DNA of 64,000 nt from Gloeocapsa sp. PCC 7428 (GTDB lineage: Bacteria; Cyanobacteriota; Cyanobacteriia; Cyanobacteriales; Chroococcidiopsidaceae), in the NCBI RefSeq assembly GCF_000317555.1, contig NC_019745.1, positions 3,844,001 through 3,908,000 of the forward strand, read 5' to 3'. Numbering within the stretch: position 1 is the stretch's first letter; the number at the start of each line of letters is the position of its first letter. The notes under the pieces were generated by a model. The model searched no databases, was not told the DNA's origin, and saw nothing but the letters and a program-made list of their open reading frames with translations. The position numbers were made by a program, and so were the translations under genes. Of the stretch, positions 1 through 8,823 are shown piece by piece.

Positions 1-2820
1 TTTGTGACCTTGACTCACTAATTCTCGTACTTTTTTAGTGACTTGCTCGCGCTTGTGGTCGATGACAAATTCACCTGCTAATAGCTGCTGGATCTGTTTT
101 AATTGCTCTAGATCGCTATTACAATCAGCGAGTATCCGGTCGTAAATCGCTTGGGCTTTATTCTTATCATTGCCAAGTGCATCTGTGGCGATGTCGATTG
201 AACGCCGCAATTGTTGGCGTTTGTGTTGTTGTACCTCGGCTTCTTCCTCTTCGTCTTCTTCATCGGCTTCATCCTCTGCGAAACTATCGTCGTCTTCACG
301 AAGCTGTTTTTTCTCAGATGCAAAACCGTAGTGCAACAGCAAGAATGTTTTCAAACCGTCGGCGTCAGGGGAAACATTTTCTAATCGCTGCTGAAGTTGG
401 CGAATGCGATCGCTAAAATTTTGAATCGTGCGATTGAGCGCATACATACTCGATTCTGCCCGTTGTAGGAAGAAACGGCGTTGGTTTTGCAGAAGGCTGC
501 GCTGTTCGACATTACCCCGTAAGTAGCGAACCGGATCGGCAAAAGGGATAAACAGGCTCGTTTCAAACGAAGTAAAAATCTGGTCGAGAGCAAGTTCGGT
601 ACTCGTTTCAAATTCTACAGGCAACCATTCTGCAATGCGCTTGGCATACACATTTAAATTTGGTGTAGCATCGCGTAACATTTGGCGCGTGCGTTGAAGA
701 AATAATTCGCGGTAGGTACGGCGAAACAGTTCGGTGTTATCGGTGAAATTCTCGACACCCTCGCGACTTTGAAACCATTGGCAGAGTTCTGGCGGAAAGC
801 CTAAATCTTTAAATCCTTCAGGACGATTGAGAAAAGGAGAGAGAATATTATAGATGTCTGCACGGCGATTATTCCAGGGGGTAGCTGTGAGAAGTAAAAA
901 ATGCCGTTGTTTTTTAGAATTGCGATCGCTTTGTTGAATTGTCGCACAAGTTTTATGAATGCGGTTGTTGTAGTTGCGAATGCCTTCATGAGCTTCGTCA
1001 ATAATAATTAAATCGGGGTTATAAAGGCGGAAATACTCTAGGAAAGTACTGCCTTTACGACTCATAAGATTTTTATTAAATAGTTCATAATCTTTTGTGT
1101 ATTCATCATATTTAAAACCCAACTCTTGCATTTCGCGTTCCCAGTTGGGTAATAACTTTTTCGCGGCGACAATAACTATTTTTGCCTTAGGATTTTGTTC
1201 TCGATACAACCGAGCAACCGTAGCCGCTAAACGCGTTTTTCCTAAACCGACAGCATCGGCACAAACGGCAACACCAAAGTCTTGCATGACTCTTAAACAA
1301 TGCTGTGCGCCTGATTTTTGATGCTCAAATAGAATGCCTTGATTGAGCAATTCATCAAGTAAATTGCTGCGTTCGACGCGGAATTGGTAAGCGCGCTGTT
1401 GTGCTAGCCAGTAGAGAAAATCTTGAGGTGTACCGTGCTTTTTGGTAAGAAGAATTTCTACAGCTTGCTTAAATCCAACTATTTCGTTAAATTCTGGAAT
1501 TTCTAACGATTGATTGACGGTTGCAGGTTGCTTGGGTGAAGTGCGATAAATACCTTTGCTAGTTTTAACTTGAAAATCTGTCAGGGGAATCGGTGGATGT
1601 TGGGAATCGACCTCAACTTGACCGACAATTCGTTCTTTTTCTTTAGTATCAATTGTGACTTTGACGAGGTTGTTATCTGCTACGGTAATTTCGTCAACTA
1701 AATTCAAGTTGCTACCAGTAATTTCAACAGAAGTTGTTTCGCCAGGGGTAAATTTGTCGGGGGCGATCGCCTCAATCACAGGTTGAGAAGCTTGGGCGCG
1801 GCGATTCCGTTCAGCTAGTACTTGTTGTAAAAATTCCTGCGATAGATCAAAAGTGGTATCTTGGCGCTGCCATTCGGTATCAAATTGACGGATGCTATCG
1901 GCGATCGCTTCTGCATCCATGTCTTCCCAGGAATAAAGAAATAACAAGCTTTCGGCATTTCTGCTATGTGCAGCTTGCGTGAAGTTGTCGGAACCTTCGT
2001 GTAAGATATGATTGTCGAGCGAGTCGCTAAATATACCTGTTTTTTTGTGGTAAATTGCCCTTCCCGACTCCATTTTCACCATTTTAATTCGCAAAAATCC
2101 CAGCCGCACTAACTCGGCTAGAATTTCTGTTCCACAAAAAGCGCGATCGGCTAATCCTTGTAAGAATTCTTTTAAGGTACGGCAAAAGTATTGAGCGCGG
2201 TAGTTGGGGTCTTGCAGTTTCTCTAGTTCTTCGATATCTGCTTGTTTGGTGAAGCCGTGCCAATCTAATAACAAACGAATCTCGCCTTCGTTTTGAATAA
2301 TCTTTTGCAGCGGTTCTTCGTATAGTTTGAGTACCTCGCTGTCAAAATAGGCTGTTGATCGCCGATAGATGTGGCTGCGTTCTAATACGTTGCTGATAAA
2401 GGTATTGTATTTTTCTAGGTCGTCGGGTAAGTTGAATTTGCGGCGGCGATCGCGTTGAACTTCGATAAAACTACCCTTGAGTAAAGTTTCTTCTGTAGTA
2501 GTGCTTTCTAATTCGAGGAAAGGTGCAATTTCATTGAAAGAACTTGTTCGCAGCAGCGTGGTGCTAGGGATGCTACCAGTAAAGCGCGGAGTGTAGGTAA
2601 AGACTTTTGCCGTTTTTGGATCGATTCGTATCAATTTATGTGTCGCGTGTTTACCACCAATACTCACCAAAAATGTGACAATATTCAGCAGCAAATTATC
2701 AGCATCGCGGTGCTTAAAAACAAGCCAATATTGGTTATCAATTCCCTTGATTGGATTACCTTGAGGTAGGTAGTAGGGGCGCTGTTGGCGAATGAGATCT
2801 TGGATAACGGTGTCGAGCAT
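1..2820 (-). CDS. PLD-like/SNF2 DEAD-box helicase, 3' end outside window
   Basis: The frame is open from ATG 2820 to the left edge, giving 940 residues without a stop; the C-terminal helicase domain must lie outside. I translated it by hand. A PLD-like nuclease half-site (HKKTGIFSD, then HEGSDNFT) lies near residues 250-275. A segment at about 345-420 (IEAIAPDKFTPGETTSVEI) looks like an IPT/TIG or Ig-like fold. SNF2 motif I (ADAVGLGKT) is near 525, the DEAH box (LIIIDEAHE) near 605 and motif III (LLLTATPWNN) near 640. A very acidic stretch (AEDEADEEDEEEEAE) lies near 850. PLD plus SNF2 proteins of this kind occur in restriction and phage-defence loci, so a DNA translocase and nuclease role in defence is likely. 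The target is unknown. It is the last gene of a co-oriented minus-strand island. Confidence 0.85.
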   Translation of the reverse strand, partial: MLDTVIQDLIRQQRPYYLPQGNPIKGIDNQYWLVFKHRDADNLLLNIVTFLVSIGGKHATHKLIRIDPKTAKVFTYTPRFTGSIPSTTLLRTSSFNEIAPFLELESTTTEETLLKGSFIEVQRDRRRKFNLPDDLEKYNTFISNVLERSHIYRRSTAYFDSEVLKLYEEPLQKIIQNEGEIRLLLDWHGFTKQADIEELEKLQDPNYRAQYFCRTLKEFLQGLADRAFCGTEILAELVRLGFLRIKMVKMESGRAIYHKKTGIFSDSLDNHILHEGSDNFTQAAHSRNAESLLFLYSWEDMDAEAIADSIRQFDTEWQRQDTTFDLSQEFLQQVLAERNRRAQASQPVIEAIAPDKFTPGETTSVEITGSNLNLVDEITVADNNLVKVTIDTKEKERIVGQVEVDSQHPPIPLTDFQVKTSKGIYRTSPKQPATVNQSLEIPEFNEIVGFKQAVEILLTKKHGTPQDFLYWLAQQRAYQFRVERSNLLDELLNQGILFEHQKSGAQHCLRVMQDFGVAVCADAVGLGKTRLAATVARLYREQNPKAKIVIVAAKKLLPNWEREMQELGFKYDEYTKDYELFNKNLMSRKGSTFLEYFRLYNPDLIIIDEAHEGIRNYNNRIHKTCATIQQSDRNSKKQRHFLLLTATPWNNRRADIYNILSPFLNRPEGFKDLGFPPELCQWFQSREGVENFTDNTELFRRTYRELFLQRTRQMLRDATPNLNVYAKRIAEWLPVEFETSTELALDQIFTSFETSLFIPFADPVRYLRGNVEQRSLLQNQRRFFLQRAESSMYALNRTIQNFSDRIRQLQQRLENVSPDADGLKTFLLLHYGFASEKKQLREDDDSFAEDEADEEDEEEEAEVQQHKRQQLRRSIDIATDALGNDKNKAQAIYDRILADCNSDLEQLKQIQQLLAGEFVIDHKREQVTKKVRELVSQGHK

Positions 2821-2919
2821 AGATTTAGAATTAAGTAAGAGCGCAATATTGGACAAATAGCTCATCTTTGGGATAAAAGAGTCTTTAGCCCAATGCTTCC
2901 TCTGCATAAAAGAGAAGTG

Positions 2920-3117
2920 CTATGCGCGTCTAATTGGTAGAACCCGCACTCTCGATTGGGTTAGGTCAACAGTAACCAACGCACCTAACTCTAGTTCGGA
3001 CTCAAATTGACGCAGAGCAGCGATCGCTATATTTTCGATACTGGAAGGTAAAATATCTTGGGTGCGAACCTGAATGACGCTTGGCGTATCCGCTCCAGTT
3101 GCAGCTAGTAATACCAT
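2920..3117 (-). pseudogene. DUF5615 PIN-like toxin, N-terminally truncated
   Basis: The 65-residue frame matches only the C-terminal half of the DUF5615 family of PIN-like toxins, which are normally about 110-120 residues: the segment LLAATGADTPSVIQVRTQD and the end ALVTVDLTQSRVRVLPIRR are characteristic. The N-terminal half with the first acidic catalytic residues is missing. The apparent ATG GTA TTA start lies inside the terminal repeat of a small mobile element (3106-3162), so the frame begins in inserted DNA. It follows the DUF433 gene by 40 bp in the usual antitoxin-toxin order. It is probably a non-functional remnant, though the short frame may still be translated. Confidence 0.75.
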
Positions 3118-3162
3118 TTCACCAAATAAAAACTACAAATCATTTGTCCTCTGCTGCCTATT
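3106..3162. repeat. Half copy of MITE-like family C
   Basis: About 52 of 57 bases match 21608-21670 (TAGTAATACCATTTCACC, then CAAATAAAAA, then CTCTGCTGCCTATT). The 21.6-kb copy is complete, with inverted ends ATACCATTTCAC and GTGACATGGTAT. Here only one end is present, and the match stops at the end of the DUF433 gene. It occupies the place where the N-terminal half of the DUF5615 toxin should be. Confidence 0.7.
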
Positions 3163-3364
3163 CTTCAGCCCGCCATGCAGCATAGGCAAGTGCCTCATAA
3201 ATGTCAGCTTCTTCTAAATAGGGATATGCTTCAAGAATGTCGCTTTTGCTATGTCCTGATGCCATTAAGCCGACAATAGTGCCAACAGTAACGCGCATAC
3301 CTCGGATGCAAGGTTTACCGCCCATGGCTTCTGGATTGCGCGTAATTCTAGTTAAACTTTGCAT
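3158..3364 (-). CDS. DUF433 domain antitoxin
   Basis: This 68-residue protein has the DUF433 core: RITRNPEAMGGKPCIRGMRV, then TVGTIVGLMASG and ILEAYPYLEEADIYEALAYAAW. The family has a winged-helix-like DNA-binding fold and is usually the antitoxin encoded just before a DUF5615 PIN-like toxin. It is full length and starts at an ATG. Its stop codon lies inside the family C repeat half copy, so the last residues could have been altered by that insertion. With the toxin truncated downstream, it is probably an orphan antitoxin. Confidence 0.85.
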   Translation of the reverse strand: MQSLTRITRNPEAMGGKPCIRGMRVTVGTIVGLMASGHSKSDILEAYPYLEEADIYEALAYAAWRAEE

Positions 3365-3758
3365 ATTTATTCACCACGTAATACTGTTTCATTTCAAAGT
3401 TGGCAGACAATTACATTAAAAAAACAAGGTATGGTTTTGTCATTTTGAGTGCAGCCGCAACTTTGCTTCGCTCTAGGGTAAACTCTGCAATAGGTTCGCG
3501 TAGCAGGCGTTGCTGAACAGAAGTATGATTTGCCCCCACGCCTACACCAGTTGTACGCCAGTTCGCTCAACGGGAGACTCGGGATCTTCACTACGTGGGG
3601 ATTGGGGGTGAACCCCCGCACAACACTGACTCCCCAATCCTGGCTACCGTGTACACACAAATAGCCGATCTAGCAAAGTCTCTGGCAAACTGCCCCCCAA
3701 CCCCCCACAGGTGGGGGATTTCCGAGCCAGTTCTGCTTCAAAGTCCCCCACTATTGGG
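3365..3758. other. Spacer without a gene; G/C-run palindromic repeats near its right end
   Basis: No convincing coding frame on either strand. From about 3690 the sequence contains two copies of the family D repeat (CCCCCACAGGTGGGGGATTT and GTCCCCCACTATTGGGGG), which directly border the ISAs1 element. The remainder (3480-3680) has the GCGTAGC-type words seen in other cyanobacterial spacers. Confidence 0.5.
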
Positions 3759-3760
3759 GG

Positions 3761-4921
3761 CAGGGCTGTTTCATTGTAGAGAGAGAAAGACCTGCTCAAA
3801 CTGGTTGGCAAGCTGGCGTTTCGCTGAGGCAATGGAATGAAAGCCCAAGCGTCTTGCCAAGGTGATGAAAAAGGTCCGCACGATTGACCAGTTGGCAGCA
3901 GCGCGCTTATCGAGGTAGGGTGCATCATCTTCACCCAGCGAGACATCCTTGATCCAATGCAAGCGATTCTCAATCCCCCAGTGCCCCTGCACCAGTTGAG
4001 CAAAGCCGTGCGCACAGGTGATCAAACTACTGATGTAATACTGCCGCTCGCAAAAGGGCTGCTGCGCTCGGGTGCCCGAGCGTTCGACGACAATCAGCGA
4101 CGCGAGTCCGCTCCAGTGCGATTGGAGCGCTTGCGACGGGCGATAGACCTGAACCCGACGATGCACGGTGCGACCATGACTGTGCTGTGTGTAGTCGTAG
4201 CAACTCCAGGGGTGACCCTGCTGCCAAGCTTGCTCAATCGCCTGGTACAGGTACGGTTGGTTCGCCTTGGCGCACACCAGATAGTCATCTCCCCGCTCGA
4301 TGATTTGCGCTAAGGTTTTTTTTGACAGTGCAGTGCGTCCATCGTGACCACGACCCCATCAAGTGCCAGCGTTTTGAGCAACTGCTGCACCACGGTTTGT
4401 TCACTGGTGTTGTGATTGTCCATCGCCTGCATCTGATAGACAAAGCCGCACTCGTGGCTGAAGAGCGAAACCACACTGACAAACGCTTGAGTGTTTTGGT
4501 GGCAGTCGCTGACCGTACTTTTGATGCTTTTGCCGTCAATGGCAACAACCGCAGCCGGATCGAGCGGGACAAACTGCTTTGCCCACTGCGAAAACACCGC
4601 CGCAAACTCAGCAAAATCAAGCTGCATCATCACCCGCCGCAGGGTGGAATAGGAGGGAAATTCCACTTCATCACTCAATCCGAGTCGCGCTCGCAGGGCA
4701 TCGCCATAGTGCTTGATGAACTCAGACAAAGGACGATAGCCCCAGTAGCCGAGCATCGTTCCCATCAGAATAATCAGCAGCACCAGCGAGAGCGGGTGAC
4801 GTTTGCCTCGCGGGGCGCGGGGGTCAGCAACAGTGTTCAGCAATGCCAGCAGTTCCATGTCGAGCTTGCCATGTGGTCAACCTCACTCTAATTTTTCTCC
4901 ATGCACTTTGAAACAGCCCTG
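3761..4921 (-). mobile_element. ISAs1-family insertion sequence
   Basis: The element is about 1.16 kb, bounded by perfect 13-bp inverted repeats CAGGGCTGTTTCA at 3761-3773 and TGAAACAGCCCTG at 4909-4921; the match extends two more bases outward (GG/CC). It encodes one transposase on the minus strand whose stop codon lies inside the left repeat. It sits among family D repeats: CACAGGTGGGGGATTT occurs on both sides, at about 3705 and 4923. I see no clean target duplication of 8-10 bp, so the exact ends are uncertain by a few bases. Confidence 0.88.
3771..4858 (-). CDS. ISAs1-family transposase, interrupted by a -1 frame change
   Basis: There are two overlapping frames. The first, from ATG 4858, has 182 residues: the ISAs1 N-terminal domain (DPRAPRGKRHPLSLVLLIIL) and the first two catalytic aspartates (VAIDGKSIKS, VTMDALHCQKK). 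It ends at TAG just after a run of eight A at 4316-4323 (minus strand CAA AAA AAA CCT TAG). Stepping back one base gives QKKTLAQIIERGDDYLVCAKANQ and continues into the C-terminal frame with the catalytic Glu (HWGIENRLHWIKDVSLGED). The joined protein is about 360 residues, normal for the family. The run contains a correctly phased A AAA AAA slippery heptamer, so the frame change could be programmed or due to transcriptional slippage, or be a simple inactivating deletion. Confidence 0.85.
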
Positions 4922-5220
4922 CCACAGGTGGGGGATTTAGGAGGCTGATACGAGTGCGGTTACTTAACGATTCATACATTAATTAAGCAACACGTTCGCG
5001 TAGCGTTCCCTTCTTCGTAGCTTTACCGCAGGCTAGGAAAGAATCTAGAAGTTGTGGCATGGATTTGAGATGCTGAACGAAGTGAAGCATGACTCCTTTA
5101 ACTTGTTGATAATTGCTGTAGGATTTCTATAATTTTTGCGATCGCTTGTTCTAACTTTTTGGCTTTGAGTTGACACACCTTCTTTCAATTAATTGCAAGT
5201 GGGTAGGGCTGTATCCATCT
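4922..5220. other. Spacer without a recognised gene
   Basis: It contains the family D repeat fragment next to the IS (4923-4945) and GCGTAGC-type words at about 4995-5035. On the minus strand a 28-codon open piece (VCQLKAKKLEQAIAKIIEIL) ends near 5108; it has no start and may be a relic. Nothing else was recognised. Confidence 0.4.
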
Positions 5221-5463
5221 TTACTTTGCATATTCAGTTGGTTCGTAGATTAAATGCATGAGTTTACTTGCTGGAAGAGTTTCCATCGCGTAAGTCGTTC
5301 CTTTTGAATCGGAAAAATCGATCAGAAAAGCTTCGCGATCAAATACCATAACAACAGTACCAACTTGTCCTCGTTGCAGCAAAATTGGCTGTCCTGTTTC
5401 TTTGTGAATTGCTTGAACATTTTCAGTTAGAGCAACAACGTCATATTCTTTTATCTGTGACAT
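5221..5463 (-). CDS. DUF4926 domain-containing protein
   Basis: This 80-residue protein matches the DUF4926 pattern: an N-terminal EYDVVALTENV segment, a central GQVGTVVMVFDREAFLIDFSD segment and a conserved YAMETLPASKLMHL tail. The family forms a small beta barrel. In many cyanobacteria it is encoded next to putative toxins such as DUF6883, and is taken to be an antitoxin-like partner; its biochemical role is unknown. No DUF6883 gene is adjacent here. It follows the ISP methyltransferase fragment by about 120 bp on the same strand. Confidence 0.8.
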   Translation of the reverse strand: MSQIKEYDVVALTENVQAIHKETGQPILLQRGQVGTVVMVFDREAFLIDFSDSKGTTYAMETLPASKLMHLIYEPTEYAK

Positions 5464-5585
5464 AGTTTCTTCATTTGTCTACAGGATAGGTATTAGTTAA
5501 TCTTGGAAAGTCTTCATCTATACGTACAATCCAGCATCCTAGAATTAGAGATGTCCCAAAGCGCCATTAGGTAACTTCATCTACT

Positions 5586-6731
5586 CTACTCAATTGGAAA
5601 GCTAGAAATAGCTGCGTCAATTTTTGCCATTAGTTCTATTGTCTCTTGCAGGGCAACGACAATCCGCTGATAGTGTAGGATATCCTCATTGCTGAGGGTG
5701 CGCCCTTTGCGGTCTTTGAGCCATTTTTGACAAACTTGATAGCCGCCAACGTAGAAATTCCAAACGTTTTCGGGTACTCTGGTAAATCTGTCACCTTTTT
5801 TGTTAATGATTACGTCACCCTGCTGATATTTAGGATGTCCTGCATCAACAACTCGATTACCAGTGCGATCTTCATACTGGGTAATGGTGTTGTCTAATTT
5901 AGGTGATTTCATCAAATGCAGTGCTACCAGTTCTTCGCCGTATGCAGCTAATTGACGGAAAAGTTCGTCACTACTGGTAAGAGGTACGCGGGGAAAGTCG
6001 ATTTTGAGAAATTCAGCGTAGCGGGTGCGGTAGGTAGGCGAGTGGAAGATGGCGTAGATGTAGTAGAAGATGGCTTCAGGGGTGGGAGTGTAGCCAAGTT
6101 TTGAGGTGATGTCGTTGAGGAAGTTTTGGGACAGGTTAGGGCGGCGTTGTTCTTTTAAAAGTGATTGATCAGATTGATTAATATTAGGGTAGAGGTAGAG
6201 AGGATGAACCTGTCCTCCACCTCGTCGATAAAAATTCAAATCTACAATCTGTTTAGAAATTCCTATAATATTCCATTCCTCATTTCCTGTAACTGCACTA
6301 CTTCTGCCAACTACGATTGCCATATTTTCTCTTTTCAGTAGATGTCGCATAACTTCGCCACGAAGGCGTGTAACTACTTTTGAGTCATACACAATGAAGC
6401 GCTGATCAAATGGACGATATAGAATAGGAGCGACGGTATCTTCTGAAAGCCTGTGAATATCAGCTAGAACTTCAGCTTTTTCCTGAGTAAAAGCTATTGT
6501 TTTTTCATCCTGTCCGGTGACAATTCCTACTGAATTAACTGGCATTATTTCCGTTATTTTATAGCCTTGATTATACTCGCTTAATAAATCATTGTTTTGA
6601 GGAATTAATAGATAAAAAGGCTTTTGAGGAGTGATTAAAGACCAGTTCGTTTTACTAATATCATCATTTGATAGTAACTTAGATTTCTCTTGTTCTAAAC
6701 CATAAAGATTTGCATGATAAATTTTTGCCAT
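5586..6731 (-). CDS. ISP-type DNA methyltransferase, C-terminal specificity fragment
   Basis: This 381-residue frame is the C-terminal target-recognition part of a type ISP (single-polypeptide) restriction-modification methyltransferase. Family features include PILYRPFDQRFIVYDSKVV near 100, a GRSSAVTGNEEWNIIGIS segment near 145, and the terminal DVIINKKGDRFTRVPENVWNFYVGGYQVCQKWL block with LSNEDILHYQRIV. Its first residues (AKIYHANLYGLEQEKSKLLS, ending PFYLLIPQN) continue the sequence that in intact homologues follows the catalytic domain. It is therefore the second half of the gene at 6772-8736, separated by a stop and a frame change within 40 bp. It could be made separately and assemble with the first half, or be a relic. 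Confidence 0.85.
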   Translation of the reverse strand: MAKIYHANLYGLEQEKSKLLSNDDISKTNWSLITPQKPFYLLIPQNNDLLSEYNQGYKITEIMPVNSVGIVTGQDEKTIAFTQEKAEVLADIHRLSEDTVAPILYRPFDQRFIVYDSKVVTRLRGEVMRHLLKRENMAIVVGRSSAVTGNEEWNIIGISKQIVDLNFYRRGGGQVHPLYLYPNINQSDQSLLKEQRRPNLSQNFLNDITSKLGYTPTPEAIFYYIYAIFHSPTYRTRYAEFLKIDFPRVPLTSSDELFRQLAAYGEELVALHLMKSPKLDNTITQYEDRTGNRVVDAGHPKYQQGDVIINKKGDRFTRVPENVWNFYVGGYQVCQKWLKDRKGRTLSNEDILHYQRIVVALQETIELMAKIDAAISSFPIE

Positions 6732-6771
6732 TATTAGCTTCCTTCATCTTGTATAGTAGCTTCTTCCTATG

Positions 6772-8736
6772 TCATGCTACGAGCTTAAGCATTAAACTAA
6801 CTGCAACCCCCTGCTGAATATCAAATACATTTTCATCTTTAGATCCATCAGGAGCAGTTTCTTTCTTTTTGCTATTTCCATGTAAATCTAAAACATAGAT
6901 CTCATCAAAAGTGTTGTCGAGGCTTTGCCGCATCCCTCTAAAAGTTGGATTATCTAAATAGCCATGATTTGTAATAAACGCCAAAATTCCCATTCCAGTT
7001 TTGGCAATTCGCCATTGAGAAAAGCGAATGAATTTCACATAATCATCTTGTAACCACTTGGGATTTTTTTCTCCTAGTGGCATTCCATCAACTTGGTAAT
7101 AGTCCCGCACGAGTTCACTAATCCACTGGTTTTTATTTTCTGAATGACCTGAGTAAGGCGGGTTACCTACAACCACCATTACAGGCTCTTCCTGTTTAAT
7201 ACCAACTGCTTCATTTGCCTCTAGTGCAATGAACTCTTCAAACAGTGTTTCTGATTTTTTGACTGAATCTTCTAATGTATTTGTCAAATAAACTCCTAAG
7301 CGCTTACCGCTATCAAATTGATAACCTGTTTCCTCTAGAAATAAACTGAGTTTGAGATGTGCGATCGCATACGGAGCCATTAATAACTCAAAACCAAATA
7401 TTCTTGGTAATAACCGCTCTTTGACATAACCCGACCAAGACTTATCTGATAATCCTTCTGTCAGTGCTTCTGGTGACTCTTGAAAACGTTGATAAATGAG
7501 TTGGCAAATCCACAATAAAAACGTCCCAGTTCCGCAAGCAGGATCGAGGATCATTACTTCTGGATCGGCTAATCCCAAAGGTTTGTTAAACTTCTCTTTC
7601 AATAAAATATCAACCGATCGCACCATGTAAGAAACTACAGGTTCAGGCGTGTAATAAACCCCTCGTCGTTCTCGCATTTGGGGTTTATAGGCTTTTAGAA
7701 AGTCTTCATAAAACCGAATAATAATATCTTCTTGCCCGATCTTTTGCTCAAAATCTGAAAGTACAGCCTCCATTTCTGCGGCGCGAAGCACTGATAATAA
7801 TTCTGAGACAGCACTCACTAAATCTTCGCCCAAATCTTCAGGTGGTTGCTTTGAAATATCTTCAAATAACTTGCGCAGGAAAGGGTTTGTTTCTGGTAGA
7901 AATTTCCAGGCATTATCGCGGTAAAAGTCTGGTTCTAAATTGTATGGATTCTTTTCGCGCTTGAACTTAAGAAAACCAAAAACTCTTGCAGTAAACAATC
8001 CATAAGCGACAGTTTGCGCGTAAATATCGGCAAAGCTATAGTCTTTTTCGTTATCCGCTTGCAGTTTGAGCGTTGGTAGGAGTTCCTTTTTAAAACTTTC
8101 AAATAGCTTATGCAAGTATCCGCCTACCTTTTCATCTGCATAAACCGAGGGAATTGCTTGTTCGATTCTTCTCGCAACTTCAGCCATCAATTGCGCTAGT
8201 TTCTCAGCCGTCCTCACGCCTGGGTAAAATACCCAATCAACCTGGGGAATCAATGCCATAGCGCGATCGGCGATGCGTAGCGTCCCCTGTTGCAAGCGAC
8301 TCAATCTTGCTAATAACTCGCGATCGCACCACTCAAAAATCTGAATCTGTCTTTGTTGCAATCCTCCCTCGGTTGGTAAAATTAATACCACGCACCCCTG
8401 TAACTCAGCTTCGGGTAAGAGCAAATACATTACAGGTTGCTCGGTTGTTACCCGCCTGATATAATGCCCGTAAATTTCGTTTTGCTGCTCTGGTGCGGTC
8501 AAAAACTGCCTAATATCCCGATCGCTGCTTTCATTTAATTCTGCATAAAAGCTAACTGCGATCGGACAAGTATCAGATGCATCCTTTACACTTTCACCAG
8601 GGCGTAAATACCAAAACCGAGAACCTTCACGGTCAAACTCTTTAATAGGATATCCCAAAATTTGACGCATTTTTTCAACGCGATTCGCTAGCGTACCAGA
8701 CATAACCGCACGCAAATGCTCCTTGGTAAGAGCCAT
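6772..8736 (-). CDS. ISP-type N6-adenine DNA methyltransferase, N-terminal and catalytic fragment
   Basis: This 654-residue frame carries the gamma-class adenine methyltransferase core: AdoMet motif I (MILDPACGTGTFLLW) near 400 and catalytic motif IV (VVVGNPPYSGHS) near 525. YYTPEPVVSYMVRS precedes the core, as in type I and ISP enzymes. The first 350 residues match the N-terminal region of stand-alone ISP proteins; no Mrr-type nuclease or helicase motif is seen. The frame stops after VAVSLMLKLVA at TGA 6772, where intact proteins continue into the specificity domain (now 5586-6731). It follows the XRE gene by about 90 bp. It probably methylates host DNA or acts in a defence system; activity without the fused specificity domain is uncertain. 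Confidence 0.88.
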   Translation of the reverse strand: MALTKEHLRAVMSGTLANRVEKMRQILGYPIKEFDREGSRFWYLRPGESVKDASDTCPIAVSFYAELNESSDRDIRQFLTAPEQQNEIYGHYIRRVTTEQPVMYLLLPEAELQGCVVLILPTEGGLQQRQIQIFEWCDRELLARLSRLQQGTLRIADRAMALIPQVDWVFYPGVRTAEKLAQLMAEVARRIEQAIPSVYADEKVGGYLHKLFESFKKELLPTLKLQADNEKDYSFADIYAQTVAYGLFTARVFGFLKFKREKNPYNLEPDFYRDNAWKFLPETNPFLRKLFEDISKQPPEDLGEDLVSAVSELLSVLRAAEMEAVLSDFEQKIGQEDIIIRFYEDFLKAYKPQMRERRGVYYTPEPVVSYMVRSVDILLKEKFNKPLGLADPEVMILDPACGTGTFLLWICQLIYQRFQESPEALTEGLSDKSWSGYVKERLLPRIFGFELLMAPYAIAHLKLSLFLEETGYQFDSGKRLGVYLTNTLEDSVKKSETLFEEFIALEANEAVGIKQEEPVMVVVGNPPYSGHSENKNQWISELVRDYYQVDGMPLGEKNPKWLQDDYVKFIRFSQWRIAKTGMGILAFITNHGYLDNPTFRGMRQSLDNTFDEIYVLDLHGNSKKKETAPDGSKDENVFDIQQGVAVSLMLKLVA

Positions 8737-8823
8737 AAGCTACCAATTCCTAATAATTCAAATAATGACGAAAAACTAAGTTTTATCCAGGTATAAATCC
8801 AAATCCATCAAGCTGTTTCAGGA

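Noticed and set aside
3394-4313. Several open frames on both strands over the spacer and the IS
   Set aside because: They overlap the transposase in other frames or read through G/C-run repeats, and show no family similarity.
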